Assembly: GCF_000221045.1 (NCBI RefSeq)
Contig: NC_015856.1
Span: 930,001 to 994,000 of the forward strand
Origin: Collimonas fungivorans Ter331
GTDB taxonomy: Bacteria > Pseudomonadota > Gammaproteobacteria > Burkholderiales > Burkholderiaceae_D
Length of the DNA: 64,000 bases
Direction of reading: 5' to 3'
Made by a program: the position numbers and the translations under genes. Position 1 is the stretch's first letter. Every line of letters begins with the position of its first letter. Below are positions 40,855-49,903 of this stretch, one piece after another. The notes beneath the pieces are model-generated. The model ran no database searches and was not told the origin of the DNA. It saw only the letters and a program-made list of their open reading frames with translations.

Positions 40855-41648
40855 CGGCGTCTGGCCTTGAGGACATAGCCGCTGCCTAGATCGCGGTTGA
40901 TGAAAATATTCTGTATCGCCGAGAATATTTGCAGCGTCCACTTTCCCGGAACTGAGCTTAACAATGGATAGAGCTTCATGTGAGGCTTGCGGTCGGTGCC
41001 GCTCCTGTCATTGTTTTGCTTACGGTTCGCACTGTCGTTCTGGGCATTGTCATATATGCGACGGGCATAGATAGGGGCGCTGATCCATTCGCTCAGATTC
41101 GTGAGTGGAAATCCATAGCACTCGAATATTTCCACTTCCAGTCCGGCATCCTGCAGCAGTGCTATCAAGGATTCGCGTTCATAACGTCGGAAATGTCCGG
41201 CCCATTTGTCGCCCGCGCGCCATAATTTCATGTGAGCCGGCACGGACAGCAACAGTTGTCCGCCTGGCTTGATCCACGATACCCACTGTGCCAATGCCTG
41301 CTGGTCGTCCTCGATGTGTTCCAGCACGTCAAAAGCGCATAACACATCAAAACGGTTCTGCCATTGCGTGCCGGGCAGCGCATGAAGCGGAATGTCCTGG
41401 CCGAATTTGTCGATTACCGATTGCGATAACTTGCGTGCTTCGACGGAAAGCTCTAGCGCTTCACACTGGAATCCATTGCTGGACAACTCAACCAGCAATG
41501 CCGCGGCGCCTGAACCGATCTCCAGCAGCCGTCCGGGCGCCATCTTGCGCATCAACTGCCGAATTCTCGCTCGCCGCATCAGATAACGTGGCGCGGGAAC
41601 CCAGCCTAGTTCCGGTACTGCTGGTCCAAGTATGGGGTCAATTTTCAT
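40848..41648 (-). CDS. SAM-dependent methyltransferase (class I)
   Basis: A 266-residue methyltransferase with SAM motif LLEIGSGAAALLVELSSNG (about residues 40-58) and DVLCAFDVLEHIEDDQQAL, followed by GGQLLLSVPAH, the pattern of O-methyltransferases found in polysaccharide clusters. It is a different subfamily from the methyltransferase encoded at 39089. The ATG at 41648 overlaps the end of the upstream glycosyltransferase gene by 11 bases. The substrate is not predictable. Confidence 0.85.
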   Translation of the reverse strand: MKIDPILGPAVPELGWVPAPRYLMRRARIRQLMRKMAPGRLLEIGSGAAALLVELSSNGFQCEALELSVEARKLSQSVIDKFGQDIPLHALPGTQWQNRFDVLCAFDVLEHIEDDQQALAQWVSWIKPGGQLLLSVPAHMKLWRAGDKWAGHFRRYERESLIALLQDAGLEVEIFECYGFPLTNLSEWISAPIYARRIYDNAQNDSANRKQNNDRSGTDRKPHMKLYPLLSSVPGKWTLQIFSAIQNIFINRDLGSGYVLKARRRC

Positions 41649-42786
41649 TGTTGATCTTGAAATTTTCTTTTGTGAGCAGCCATTTACGGAACTGGGCTCC
41701 GACAGCTGTGGCATCAATCCTGTCTGCAAGATTGATGTGACAACCAATCTTGCCGTCATTTGCCGGCATATTACCCGCATACGATTTCACTGCATGCGCC
41801 AGCGCAACTGCGTTGGCGGCAGGGATCAGAGAGACACATGGGGGACTGTGCTGCAGGAGTTCCCGGATAGCCTGAGAGTCTCGTGTAATCAATGGCTTTT
41901 GTGCTGCAATAATCTGGTAAACCTTGTTCGGTATGACATTGGCAGCCTTTTCCGAGTTGCCAAAAATGCCGAGGCAGATATCTGCTTGCTGAATCCAGGT
42001 GATTAGGTCCGGGTAATCAACCCAATCAAGCCAGCGCAGGCGAGGCAAGGGCGCTTTTGCAAGCATCTCACGAATGCGCAGCGTTTCTTGTCCCTTCCCG
42101 ATCAATATCCAGTCTATTTCTTCATCGCACAGCAAACCGGCGGCTTCTACAATGTATTCGATCCCATGCAAGGGAATAAATTGGCCGTAGAACAGTACCT
42201 GCAAAGGTTTTTCTGGTTGGGGAGGAGCTGCCGGGAAGACTGGAAATTTTTCTGTTTCCGCGCCTACCCAGACCGTGCCGCATTCGCCGTCAGGTAAACG
42301 AAAGAGTCGTTCCAGGCGTCTGGCATGTGCTTCTGTATCCATGAAGATCCCGTCGGCGGCCCTGACGGCGAGCCACTCGAAGCCCCATAATATGCGGGAA
42401 ACCGGGTGCCGGACACTGAACAGTCGGCGGTCATCAACCACCGTATCGTAGGCCGAGATAAATACATCCCATGCTACCGGCACGCGCCTCAGCCAGGCAA
42501 AACAGCGGATGACCAAGACATCGAACAAGCCTGGGTAGCTGACAAGGACAAGATCATGAGCCGGCAATTGCAGATATCGCCAGATCAGGGAGGGATAGCA
42601 GGAAAAAAGGCGGAGCATCAAGGCAAGCTTGCCGAAAATGCTGCTTACCTGGCTTTTGTCTTCAACCCCGCTCCAGATATCTGCATGGCATTCGATCAAT
42701 TCAAAGCCGTTTTTCCTCATGCCATCGAGCAGTAGCCTCACCCGCGGCTTGCCGGTGTCATAGGTACCCCACAAGACGATTTTCAT
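41638..42786 (-). CDS. Glycosyltransferase, GT-B fold (GT1/GT4 type)
   Basis: A 382-residue cytoplasmic glycosyltransferase. The C-terminal donor domain carries LQVLFYGQFIPLHGIEYIVEAA and, further on, LGIFGNSEKAANVIPNKVYQ, where the acidic residue and the Asn-Lys-Val-Tyr segment correspond to the E-x7-E region of GT4 enzymes. The N-terminal domain begins MKIVLWGTYDTGKPRVRLLL. Sugar donor and acceptor are unknown. The ATG lies 9 bases after the GT2 stop on the same strand. Confidence 0.82.
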   Translation of the reverse strand: MKIVLWGTYDTGKPRVRLLLDGMRKNGFELIECHADIWSGVEDKSQVSSIFGKLALMLRLFSCYPSLIWRYLQLPAHDLVLVSYPGLFDVLVIRCFAWLRRVPVAWDVFISAYDTVVDDRRLFSVRHPVSRILWGFEWLAVRAADGIFMDTEAHARRLERLFRLPDGECGTVWVGAETEKFPVFPAAPPQPEKPLQVLFYGQFIPLHGIEYIVEAAGLLCDEEIDWILIGKGQETLRIREMLAKAPLPRLRWLDWVDYPDLITWIQQADICLGIFGNSEKAANVIPNKVYQIIAAQKPLITRDSQAIRELLQHSPPCVSLIPAANAVALAHAVKSYAGNMPANDGKIGCHINLADRIDATAVGAQFRKWLLTKENFKINNEN

Positions 42787-42795
42787 CGAATCTGC

Positions 42796-43803
42796 TTAAG
42801 CCGCGATGTCATCGGACGGCGGCACTGATTGCATATCATGATCAATCGAATGATCCAGTACTGCGTTCACGCCTTTGTCATCCCGTAGCCGAAAACGCAC
42901 ATCTTCTATCAGTTTGCGGTTAGCCGCCAGCAGATCTGCCAAAAAAGCTACCAGCAAGGTTTGAAATCCCATTACCAGCAAGACAGCGGCAAGGATCAGC
43001 GATTGTATGTGGCCGCCGCCTTCGCCGCCGACGTATTTCCACATGAAGCGCAAACCGATCAGCAGGCCAGCGCCGAATAATATGGCGCCAATTGTCCCGA
43101 AGAAGCGAAACGGACGATAGATGATGAAAATCCGTACGATGGTGACCACGCTCCGTGTTACATACGATGAGATGCTTTTGACCAGGCGCGATGGCCGCAA
43201 GTCTCCATTTACCCGAATCGGCACCGAAGTGATGCTCATGTTCTTCTGGCCGGCCTGGATGATGGTTTCCAGCGTGTAGGTGTAGCTGCTGAAAACGGTC
43301 AGGTTCTGGGCGGCAGTGCGGCTGATGGCGCGGAAGCCGCTGGTGGCGTCCGGTATGTCCGTCTTGCTGGCGACACGAACCACCCAGCTGCCTAATTTCT
43401 GCAGCATTTTTTTTACCGGCGAAAAGTGTTCGATTGCCTCAATCGGGCGTGCGCCGACGACGATATCGGCTTGATTGGCGACAATAGGCGCGGTAAGCGC
43501 AGGAATATCATTCGCATTGTATTGGTTGTCAGCGTCGGTATTGACGATGACGTCCGCTCTCAAATGCAGGCAGGCTTCCAGTCCGGTCATGAACGCACGT
43601 GCCAAGCCCTGATTGCGGGTATGGCGGACCACGTGGTCGACACCGTTTTCTCTTGCGACCTTGACAGTGTCGTCGCTGCTGCCGTCGTCAACGATCAACC
43701 ATTCCACACTATCAAACCCTGAGACTTTTCTGGGTAATGCGGCAAGTGCAATGGCGAGGGTTCCTGCTTCGTTATAACAGGGGATTTGAATAATCAGTTT
43801 CAC
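42796..43803 (-). CDS. Family 2 glycosyltransferase with two C-terminal membrane helices (GtrB/DPM1-like)
   Basis: A 335-residue polyprenyl-phosphate-type glycosyltransferase. The GT-A domain begins LIIQIPCYNEAGTLAIAL and contains WLIVDDGSSDDTV and the metal motif VNTDADNQY; two hydrophobic helices follow near residues 235-300. This architecture is that of enzymes that load a sugar onto undecaprenyl phosphate for periplasmic use. The start is a GTG with GGAG upstream (AATGGAGCAAAGTG). In context it could make the lipid-linked donor for the DUF2142 protein. Confidence 0.85.
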   Translation of the reverse strand: MKLIIQIPCYNEAGTLAIALAALPRKVSGFDSVEWLIVDDGSSDDTVKVARENGVDHVVRHTRNQGLARAFMTGLEACLHLRADVIVNTDADNQYNANDIPALTAPIVANQADIVVGARPIEAIEHFSPVKKMLQKLGSWVVRVASKTDIPDATSGFRAISRTAAQNLTVFSSYTYTLETIIQAGQKNMSITSVPIRVNGDLRPSRLVKSISSYVTRSVVTIVRIFIIYRPFRFFGTIGAILFGAGLLIGLRFMWKYVGGEGGGHIQSLILAAVLLVMGFQTLLVAFLADLLAANRKLIEDVRFRLRDDKGVNAVLDHSIDHDMQSVPPSDDIAA

Positions 43804-43863
43804 TTTGCTCCATTACTTCTATATTGATATCCGTAGGATAGGGCGAATTTATATCATCTGACT

Positions 43864-44520
43864 TCAACGCAATCCTGATCTTGTTGGCCAAAACAGTACT
43901 GAAATGCTTAAGCCACACAGTACCGTTAGCACGATTGCCCATATGGGTTTCTTGTTTGACTCTGTCATCACACTGATAGAAAACACCAGGCTCTTGTCCA
44001 GTTCCTGATTGCCACGGCGCGCGTGCCCTCGTGTGATATCCGATGTCATCCAGGCAGTAATGGCCTTACCCGGCGGGCTGTCGACTCCCTTAAGGGTCAG
44101 GGTGGTGGACTTATGTGCAATATCTCTCAGAGGAAGGGCGTTAAAACAAAAGCGCTGATAGTCGTTATCATGCACTGCGTTTGCATTAAGCAATATCTCT
44201 TGCGACATATGCCCTGCGCGCAAATCCATCGAAAAAGTACCGCTATTTTTTCGATCATTATAATTCGCCAGTATAAGATCAATACAAAGCGTACCTTTCT
44301 GATTCAATTTTGAATCGCTTATCAAATTCCAATCGACGGGTTGTTCAAGTTGAAAACCAGTTGTGATTTCACCTGCTGGGGTTGGCTTCAGAATTTCTGG
44401 CGGGGCGAGAATAATATATTCATATTTCTCTGAATATGCGTCTCCCAGAAAAAAGAAAATAAATATGCTAAAGCCAGTGATCCACAGAAAAAAAATGGAA
44501 AACGAATTTAAAAATTTCAT
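43864..44520 (-). CDS. Unknown membrane-anchored protein between the GT2 and DUF2142 genes
   Basis: A 218-residue protein that I do not recognise. It has one N-terminal hydrophobic helix (about residues 6-26) and one near the C-terminus (about 192-210, IWAIVLTVLCGLSISVLFW), with a roughly 165-residue beta-rich polar domain between them that probably faces the periplasm. The central part (GTLCIDLILANYNDRKNSGT) is suggestive of a beta-sandwich. Its start overlaps the DUF2142 stop by 4 bases, so the two are translationally coupled and may form a complex. It is AT-rich. Confidence 0.75.
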   Translation of the reverse strand: MKFLNSFSIFFLWITGFSIFIFFFLGDAYSEKYEYIILAPPEILKPTPAGEITTGFQLEQPVDWNLISDSKLNQKGTLCIDLILANYNDRKNSGTFSMDLRAGHMSQEILLNANAVHDNDYQRFCFNALPLRDIAHKSTTLTLKGVDSPPGKAITAWMTSDITRGHARRGNQELDKSLVFSISVMTESNKKPIWAIVLTVLCGLSISVLFWPTRSGLR

Positions 44521-46148
44521 GAGTAATATTTAAGATAAAACGGTAAGGCCTGTTTAACATAAACTGAAAGTTCTGCGCATGCTAACAGTGTAATTCCAAT
44601 ATTGATAACAATTTTTGGGATATGCAGGCGCAGCAATATAATGGAGGCAGATAAAATTACTAACGGAATGGCCGGGTAGAAATATCTGCCTTGGGCAGCT
44701 CTCAAGACCCCTTCTGTGAGGTAGGCATCATAAATATGATGTAGGAAAACAGAGCCAAAAAATAATGTCACAGCAAGACCATACAGAGCCAGTCTGTCAA
44801 CTCTATCTTTGATGTAAAAAATCAAAGGAATCGATATAATTCCTAGGAATATTGATATTGGAATGCAGGAAAATAATATAAATGTAGAGTCCGTGAAACT
44901 CGTAATGTTAATGAAAATCGCAGCAGCGGATGCCATGAAATAAGCAGCCATCAGCGGTACGGATCGATATCGATAATTTTTTAAATGGAAGTTTGCCAGC
45001 GCTATGAAAGAATTGTCATTTAATGGAGCAGGGTTCTCCCTGGATACGTGCAAAAGAAGCATCCAGATATAAATTAAGCCGATGCACGACAAGGCGAACA
45101 GAATACCCAAAAATATATCATAGGGGACACCGCTTGCCGTAATGCTAATAAATTTTAGGGGGCGTGGCAGTACATCGTATTCAAGAAATATTTTTTCAGA
45201 AGATGGCGTTATATGTCCAAACATGCCATAAAATAAATGAGCTATTGAATCGAAGACAGGCTGCGACCTTATATAATCAGAAAAACTTTGCTGCAAGGGG
45301 ATTTCTAGTCCCGGTTTTCTATGAGTTCCAGATGTATATAGAGGGAATTGAAAATACACAAAATTGCGTATCATCCATGCGGCAGGTATTGAGAAAGCAA
45401 TGATAAGTATTTTTATTGCATGCTTCAGCCGATTTTCTCTTGGGAGTTCCAGTATCAGAATAAGTACCATTGGAACAAGCAAAACCAGAGGAGTCATCAT
45501 TTTGGTTCCACCAGCAATGGCTAACCATATTGCGCAGCGATATGCATCTTTGATTTTTCGATTAATTATGTAATACGAAAAAAAAAGGGTCGCTAAAGCG
45601 CAAAACAGAAAAAGCGACATGTCATGATTGGTGCCTGAAGACAAATGCGAGACCATCGGGATGAAACCGATTGCTGCTGCGAGGGCGGTGGAGCGCGGTG
45701 GATCCAACCCGATTGCTGTGAAAGTACGGAACAGAACCAACAAAAGTAAAGCCCCAGACAATGCGGACGATATGCGTGGCAGGCGGACTAGAACATCCAT
45801 ATCAGTGCTTACCCAGCGTCCTATCTTCAGCGGTATAGCAGAAATAGCATAATACACAGGGGGATGTTGCGCAATCCAGTTATACGCTGGCTGGGAATCT
45901 GGAGTTCTTTCAAGGTACCCCATAACATCAGTACCTATTACCGATTTTCCGATTGCAGGAACACTCAGTACGGGTATCCCTTTTCCGTAGGCAATATCCT
46001 GAGTATATGCAAAATGTCCAATTTCATCCGGGACTGCTGAAAATGGCGTTATGAAGAAAGATAAAAATAACGCCTTTATCAGAAAAATTAGAGAAATTAA
46101 GAGTATAGGCAAGGGGTAATTCTTAAGGATATTTTTCATATTTGGCAT
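44517..46148 (-). CDS. DUF2142 family polytopic membrane protein, probable GT-C glycosyltransferase
   Basis: A 543-residue protein with about a dozen hydrophobic segments. The first periplasmic loop carries the DUF2142 hallmark FSAVPDEIGHFAYTQDIAYG, whose Asp-Glu-x-x-His resembles the catalytic loop of GT-C enzymes using lipid-linked donors; AQHPPVYYAI further on is also typical. The role inferred is transfer of a sugar from a polyprenyl phosphate carrier to a glycan on the periplasmic side. It is the first gene of the seven-gene minus-strand unit and is very AT-rich. Confidence 0.85.
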   Translation of the reverse strand: MPNMKNILKNYPLPILLISLIFLIKALFLSFFITPFSAVPDEIGHFAYTQDIAYGKGIPVLSVPAIGKSVIGTDVMGYLERTPDSQPAYNWIAQHPPVYYAISAIPLKIGRWVSTDMDVLVRLPRISSALSGALLLLVLFRTFTAIGLDPPRSTALAAAIGFIPMVSHLSSGTNHDMSLFLFCALATLFFSYYIINRKIKDAYRCAIWLAIAGGTKMMTPLVLLVPMVLILILELPRENRLKHAIKILIIAFSIPAAWMIRNFVYFQFPLYTSGTHRKPGLEIPLQQSFSDYIRSQPVFDSIAHLFYGMFGHITPSSEKIFLEYDVLPRPLKFISITASGVPYDIFLGILFALSCIGLIYIWMLLLHVSRENPAPLNDNSFIALANFHLKNYRYRSVPLMAAYFMASAAAIFINITSFTDSTFILFSCIPISIFLGIISIPLIFYIKDRVDRLALYGLAVTLFFGSVFLHHIYDAYLTEGVLRAAQGRYFYPAIPLVILSASIILLRLHIPKIVINIGITLLACAELSVYVKQALPFYLKYYS

Positions 46149-46655
46149 GTATTGCCTACCTTTAAGAATATTAAAATCGTAGTTAAAAAAATGCTATTGA
46201 TGGTTTTTTATCAACATGTAATTCGAAGGCCTTGCTAAGATGTAATTTTCAGGGAAGTAGCTGGAAGAAATATGACTTAACGTATCAATTTGTATTGTTT
46301 TATATTTTTTTGTATCTTTATGTATGTCGATGGATTGAGTATTTTTTAAATTTCTGAACGCTTAAACCGTGCGATTATCGCTCAAGACCAGTCGGGAAAA
46401 TGTTAATTTGATATCGATGAAATGATCGCATGGGAGTAACTCAATCGTTCCGCCTGCAACGAATTGAATACTGGCCTCCGGCAGCGTTACGTGAGGGCTT
46501 CGGAGGTAATTATGGCAATGCAATTATGACAATGTCAGCGGCAGCGCCTGATACTTCATCACTCCGAACAAGCATTTCTCTCAATGAAATCTTTATTGCT
46601 GCTGATAATACGGTTTTTCTTCAGGTGATGACTTGTCGGGAGAGTTCACGTCATC
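46149..46655. other. Intergenic region between divergent glycan operon and Kdo-hydroxylase gene
   Basis: 507 bp with no supportable gene. The half next to the DUF2142 gene is extremely AT-rich with several T-runs and probably contains that operon's promoter. The other half is balanced in composition; an 80-codon frame (46430-46672) has no recognisable sequence, ribosome site or codon bias and is not called. Confidence 0.55.
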
Positions 46656-47561
46656 ATGGCAACGCGGCATAATACGGCCATGGAACAACAAATTCTCGAA
46701 ATTGACATTACCGACTGGCAGATCAGCACGCCCAACTCGGCGTGGATTTCCGCGCTCGAAGCTGGAAAAGTGCTGTATTTTCCGCATCTCAGCTTTATCT
46801 TTACTGCCGACGAGCAGCGTTTCCTGACGCCGGCGATCCGCGACCCCAAAAGCCGCAATATCAGCCTGGACGCCAACGGCAAGCTGAAAGGCGCATTGGG
46901 CGATGCCGCCGACCACGCTGCATTGGCGAACATGATCGGACGCTTTCGAGCGCAAGCGCAGCAGCTGATCCACTCTTTGCTGCCGGCCTATGCGGACAGC
47001 CGCAGCGAATTGCGCATGGCGCCTACCAGCTACCGGCCGATGCAGGTGGAAACTCGGTCACAGTCCTGGCGCGCCGACGATCGCCGCCTGCACGTTGACG
47101 CCTTCCCGTCGCGCCCTAATTACGGTGAGCGCATCTTGCGCGTATTCGCCAACGTCAATCCGGACGGCGTGCCGCGCGTATGGCGGGTCGGCGAGCCTTT
47201 TGAAGATGTGGCGCAACGTTTCCTGCCGAGGGTGAAAGCCTATTCGCGCTGGCAGGCGCAGGTACTGCAGGCGTTGCATGTCACCAAGTCGCTGCGCAGC
47301 GAATACGATCACCTGATGCTGCAACTGCATGACGCCATGAAATCGGACCCGGAATATCAAAAGGATGGTCCCCAGGTGACCCAGCCGTTTGCCGCCGGCT
47401 CGGTATGGGTATGTTTTTCCGACCAGACGCCGCATGCGGTGATGGCTGGCCAGTACATGCTGGAGCAGACCCTGCACCTGCCGGCCGCCAAGCAGTACGA
47501 TCCCGGCGCCAGCCCGCTGGCGATCTTGCGTCGCCTGACCGGCCGTGCGCTGACCGAATGA
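46656..47561 (+). CDS. Kdo hydroxylase (KdoO-type Fe(II)/2-oxoglutarate dioxygenase)
   Basis: Resembles the dioxygenases that hydroxylate the outer Kdo of LPS to Ko at carbon 3, as known from Burkholderia and Yersinia. The 301-residue sequence carries an HxD metal motif in RRLHVDAFPSRP (His146, Asp148) and a distal His260 in SDQTPHAVMAGQ. The gene overlaps waaA (Kdo transferase) by 4 bases, which strongly supports a role on LPS Kdo. Starts at 46656 and 46680 are both possible; neither has a strong ribosome site. Confidence 0.88.
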   Translation: MATRHNTAMEQQILEIDITDWQISTPNSAWISALEAGKVLYFPHLSFIFTADEQRFLTPAIRDPKSRNISLDANGKLKGALGDAADHAALANMIGRFRAQAQQLIHSLLPAYADSRSELRMAPTSYRPMQVETRSQSWRADDRRLHVDAFPSRPNYGERILRVFANVNPDGVPRVWRVGEPFEDVAQRFLPRVKAYSRWQAQVLQALHVTKSLRSEYDHLMLQLHDAMKSDPEYQKDGPQVTQPFAAGSVWVCFSDQTPHAVMAGQYMLEQTLHLPAAKQYDPGASPLAILRRLTGRALTE

Positions 47562-48880
47562 AGGCTGCACCCGGTTTTGATGCAGGACGAGCCTGGCGTA
47601 TCCGCTTGCTGTATTCAGCAGTCTGGTGGCTGGCGATGCCATTGGTTTTGCTGCGTTTGTGGCGTCGGGGCAGCAAGGAACCGGGCTATCGCCAGCATGT
47701 GGCGGAGCGCATTGGCTTTTATCCGCCGATAGCCCCGTCGCTGGCGTCGCGCAGATTCCTTTGGGTGCATGCGGTTTCGGTGGGCGAGACGCGCGCTGCG
47801 GAGCCCTTGATCGCGGCCATGCTCGAGGCTTATCCGGAACATGCGATTTTGCTGACGCACATGACTGCGACCGGCCGCGCTACCGGGCAAGCTTTGTTTG
47901 GCAAGTCGCCGCGCGTGCTGCAGTGTTTTCTACCCTACGATACCGGCTGGATGGCCGGCCGCTTCCTGCGACATTTTTCGCCCCTCTTGTGTGTGCTGAT
48001 GGAAACCGAAGTGTGGCCGAACCTGATTGCCCAGTGCGGGCATTATAAGGTGCCGGTGGCGCTGGTCAATGCCCGCTTGTCGGAGCGTTCCCTGCGTCGC
48101 GGCAAACGCTTTTCCACCTTGATGACCGAAGCGGCCGGCGGCATGTCTTGTGTCGGTGCGCAGACCGAAGCGGACGCCGGACGCTTGCGGCAGCTCGGCG
48201 GTGACAACGTGCAGGTGACCGGTAATCTTAAATTCGACGTTACGCCGGCGCCGGCCTTGCTGGCTATCGGCGCGGTAATGCGGGGCCAGATCGGCAGCCG
48301 TCCGGTGCTGCTGTGCGCCAGCACTCGCGATGGCGAAGAAGAACTGATTCTTGAGGCCTTGTCCAAGCGAAGCCAGGACACTGCCTATGCCGATCTTCTG
48401 ACAATTATCGTGCCGCGCCATCCGCAACGTTTCGATGAAGTGGCCGAGATGGCGGCAGCAAAAGGATTGCTGCCATTGCGTCGCTCTGCCTTGGGCGATC
48501 AGGTTGTGCCGCAGAACGTGAAGGTGCTGCTCGGCGATTCGATGGGGGAAATGTTCGCCTACTACATGGCTTGCGATGTGGCGTTTATCGGCGGCAGTCT
48601 GCTGCCGATGGGCGGCCAAAACCTGATCGAGGCGTTTGCGGTCGGCAAACCGGTATTGATTGGTCCTCATACTTTCAATTTTTCAGATATCACCGAGCAA
48701 GCCATTGCCGCCGGCGCAGCGCAGCGCGTGAATGATGTCGGCATGATGCTGGATACGGCCCAGCACTTGTTGCGGACCGATCAGCAACGCCAGGAAATGG
48801 GTAAGCAAGCGCTCCATTTTGCGCAACAGCACCGCGGCGCCAGTGCGCGCACCATGGCCATGTTGGCACCCTTTATTTGA
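47558..48880 (+). CDS. waaA: 3-deoxy-D-manno-octulosonic acid (Kdo) transferase
   Basis: Adds Kdo residues to lipid A precursor at the inner membrane. A GT30 protein of 440 residues with an N-terminal membrane anchor (about 14-32), the family segments LWVHAVSVGETRAAEPLI and METEVWPNLI, and the C-terminal IGGSLLPMGGQNLIEAFAVG donor-site loop. The ATG overlaps the previous stop (ATGA), which fixes the start although the frame is open further upstream. Whether it is mono- or bifunctional cannot be read from sequence. Confidence 0.95.
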   Translation: MKAAPGFDAGRAWRIRLLYSAVWWLAMPLVLLRLWRRGSKEPGYRQHVAERIGFYPPIAPSLASRRFLWVHAVSVGETRAAEPLIAAMLEAYPEHAILLTHMTATGRATGQALFGKSPRVLQCFLPYDTGWMAGRFLRHFSPLLCVLMETEVWPNLIAQCGHYKVPVALVNARLSERSLRRGKRFSTLMTEAAGGMSCVGAQTEADAGRLRQLGGDNVQVTGNLKFDVTPAPALLAIGAVMRGQIGSRPVLLCASTRDGEEELILEALSKRSQDTAYADLLTIIVPRHPQRFDEVAEMAAAKGLLPLRRSALGDQVVPQNVKVLLGDSMGEMFAYYMACDVAFIGGSLLPMGGQNLIEAFAVGKPVLIGPHTFNFSDITEQAIAAGAAQRVNDVGMMLDTAQHLLRTDQQRQEMGKQALHFAQQHRGASARTMAMLAPFI

Positions 48881-48890
48881 TCGGGTCGCC

Positions 48891-49637
48891 ATGCACGCAA
48901 CTGTGATCGTCACCAAAGTACTGAGCACGCTGCTGCTTCTACCAACTAACCTGATCCTGACGTGTATTACCGGTTTGCTGCTGCGACGGGCTTATCCACG
49001 CACCGGCATGGCCATCAGCATGTCGTCGTTGCTGTTGCTGGCAATACTTAGCACCAAGGCGGGAGCCTTGCTGTTGGTGATGCCGATGGAGCAGCGTTCG
49101 CCGCCGCTGGCAGTAAGCGAGGTGGACGGCGCGCAGGCGATTGTCATATTGGGTGGCGGGCGGCAGGCAAACGCGCCGGAATATGGCGGCGACGACAGTC
49201 CGAATTACTGGACCCTGGCACGCTTGCGTTACGGCGCCAAACTGCAGCGCCAGACCGGGCTGCCGATATTGGTCTCAGGCGGCACGCCCGACGGCTCGAG
49301 GATATCGGAAGCGGCCATAATGGAAAACAGCTTGCGGGACGATTTTGCGACACCCGTAAGGTGGCTGGAAGGGGCATCCGACGATACCAAACAAAATGCG
49401 AGCTTCTCCGCTGAAATTTTAAGGCAGGCGCGGATACGAAAAATCATTCTGGTGACAGATGCAGTGCATATGCATCGCGCTCGACTGCTGTTCGCTCAGG
49501 CCGGGCTGACGGTGATCTCTGCTCCAACCGTGTTTTTTAGCCGGGAGCGGCTCACCTTGCTGAGTTTCCTGCCGTCTGGCGAGGGTTTGCGCCGTAGCGA
49601 ATATGCGTTGCACGAATGGGTGGGTTTATTCTGGTAG
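48891..49637 (+). CDS. DUF218/YdcF-ElyC family envelope protein
   Basis: A 248-residue inner-membrane protein with two N-terminal hydrophobic helices (about residues 5-60) and a DUF218 domain. Typical blocks are AQAIVILGGGRQ, YGAKLQRQTGLPILVSGG, ASDDTKQNASFS and ILVTDAVHMHRARLLFAQ. The family includes ElyC, linked to peptidoglycan and undecaprenyl-carrier metabolism; the exact activity is unknown. It follows waaA by 10 bases, so it is probably in the same operon. Confidence 0.88.
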   Translation: MHATVIVTKVLSTLLLLPTNLILTCITGLLLRRAYPRTGMAISMSSLLLLAILSTKAGALLLVMPMEQRSPPLAVSEVDGAQAIVILGGGRQANAPEYGGDDSPNYWTLARLRYGAKLQRQTGLPILVSGGTPDGSRISEAAIMENSLRDDFATPVRWLEGASDDTKQNASFSAEILRQARIRKIILVTDAVHMHRARLLFAQAGLTVISAPTVFFSRERLTLLSFLPSGEGLRRSEYALHEWVGLFW

Positions 49638-49903
49638 CGGGCCGGAAGTGATTCGGAGCTGCATGGCTACAAGGCGGTTTTGATTTTGGCAAAGAGCCTA
49701 GTCAGACAATTTTGTAATTAATTGCTACATACAGAGCGTTTTTATGACATGGAGAACCCAAGTTTGTTATCCTTCGCTATTTCAAAAAAAGCTGTCTCAA
49801 CGAGTCGTATTTCAGAATGTATGTTTTTACAAACTTCGATTGACTCAGTTTTTTATCCGTGAAGTCCGAGGACTCATACAATATAAGTTAGTAAGGATTA
49901 CAA
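49638..49903. other. AT-rich spacer before the GT8 gene
   Basis: 266 bp without a supportable gene; a 60-codon frame inside it lacks any family features. Composition becomes AT-rich here and remains so through the GT8 and ligase genes. Confidence 0.5.

Noticed and set aside
46430-46672. 80-codon frame before the Kdo hydroxylase gene
   Set aside because: No ribosome site, no recognisable sequence, and it overlaps the start of the real gene.
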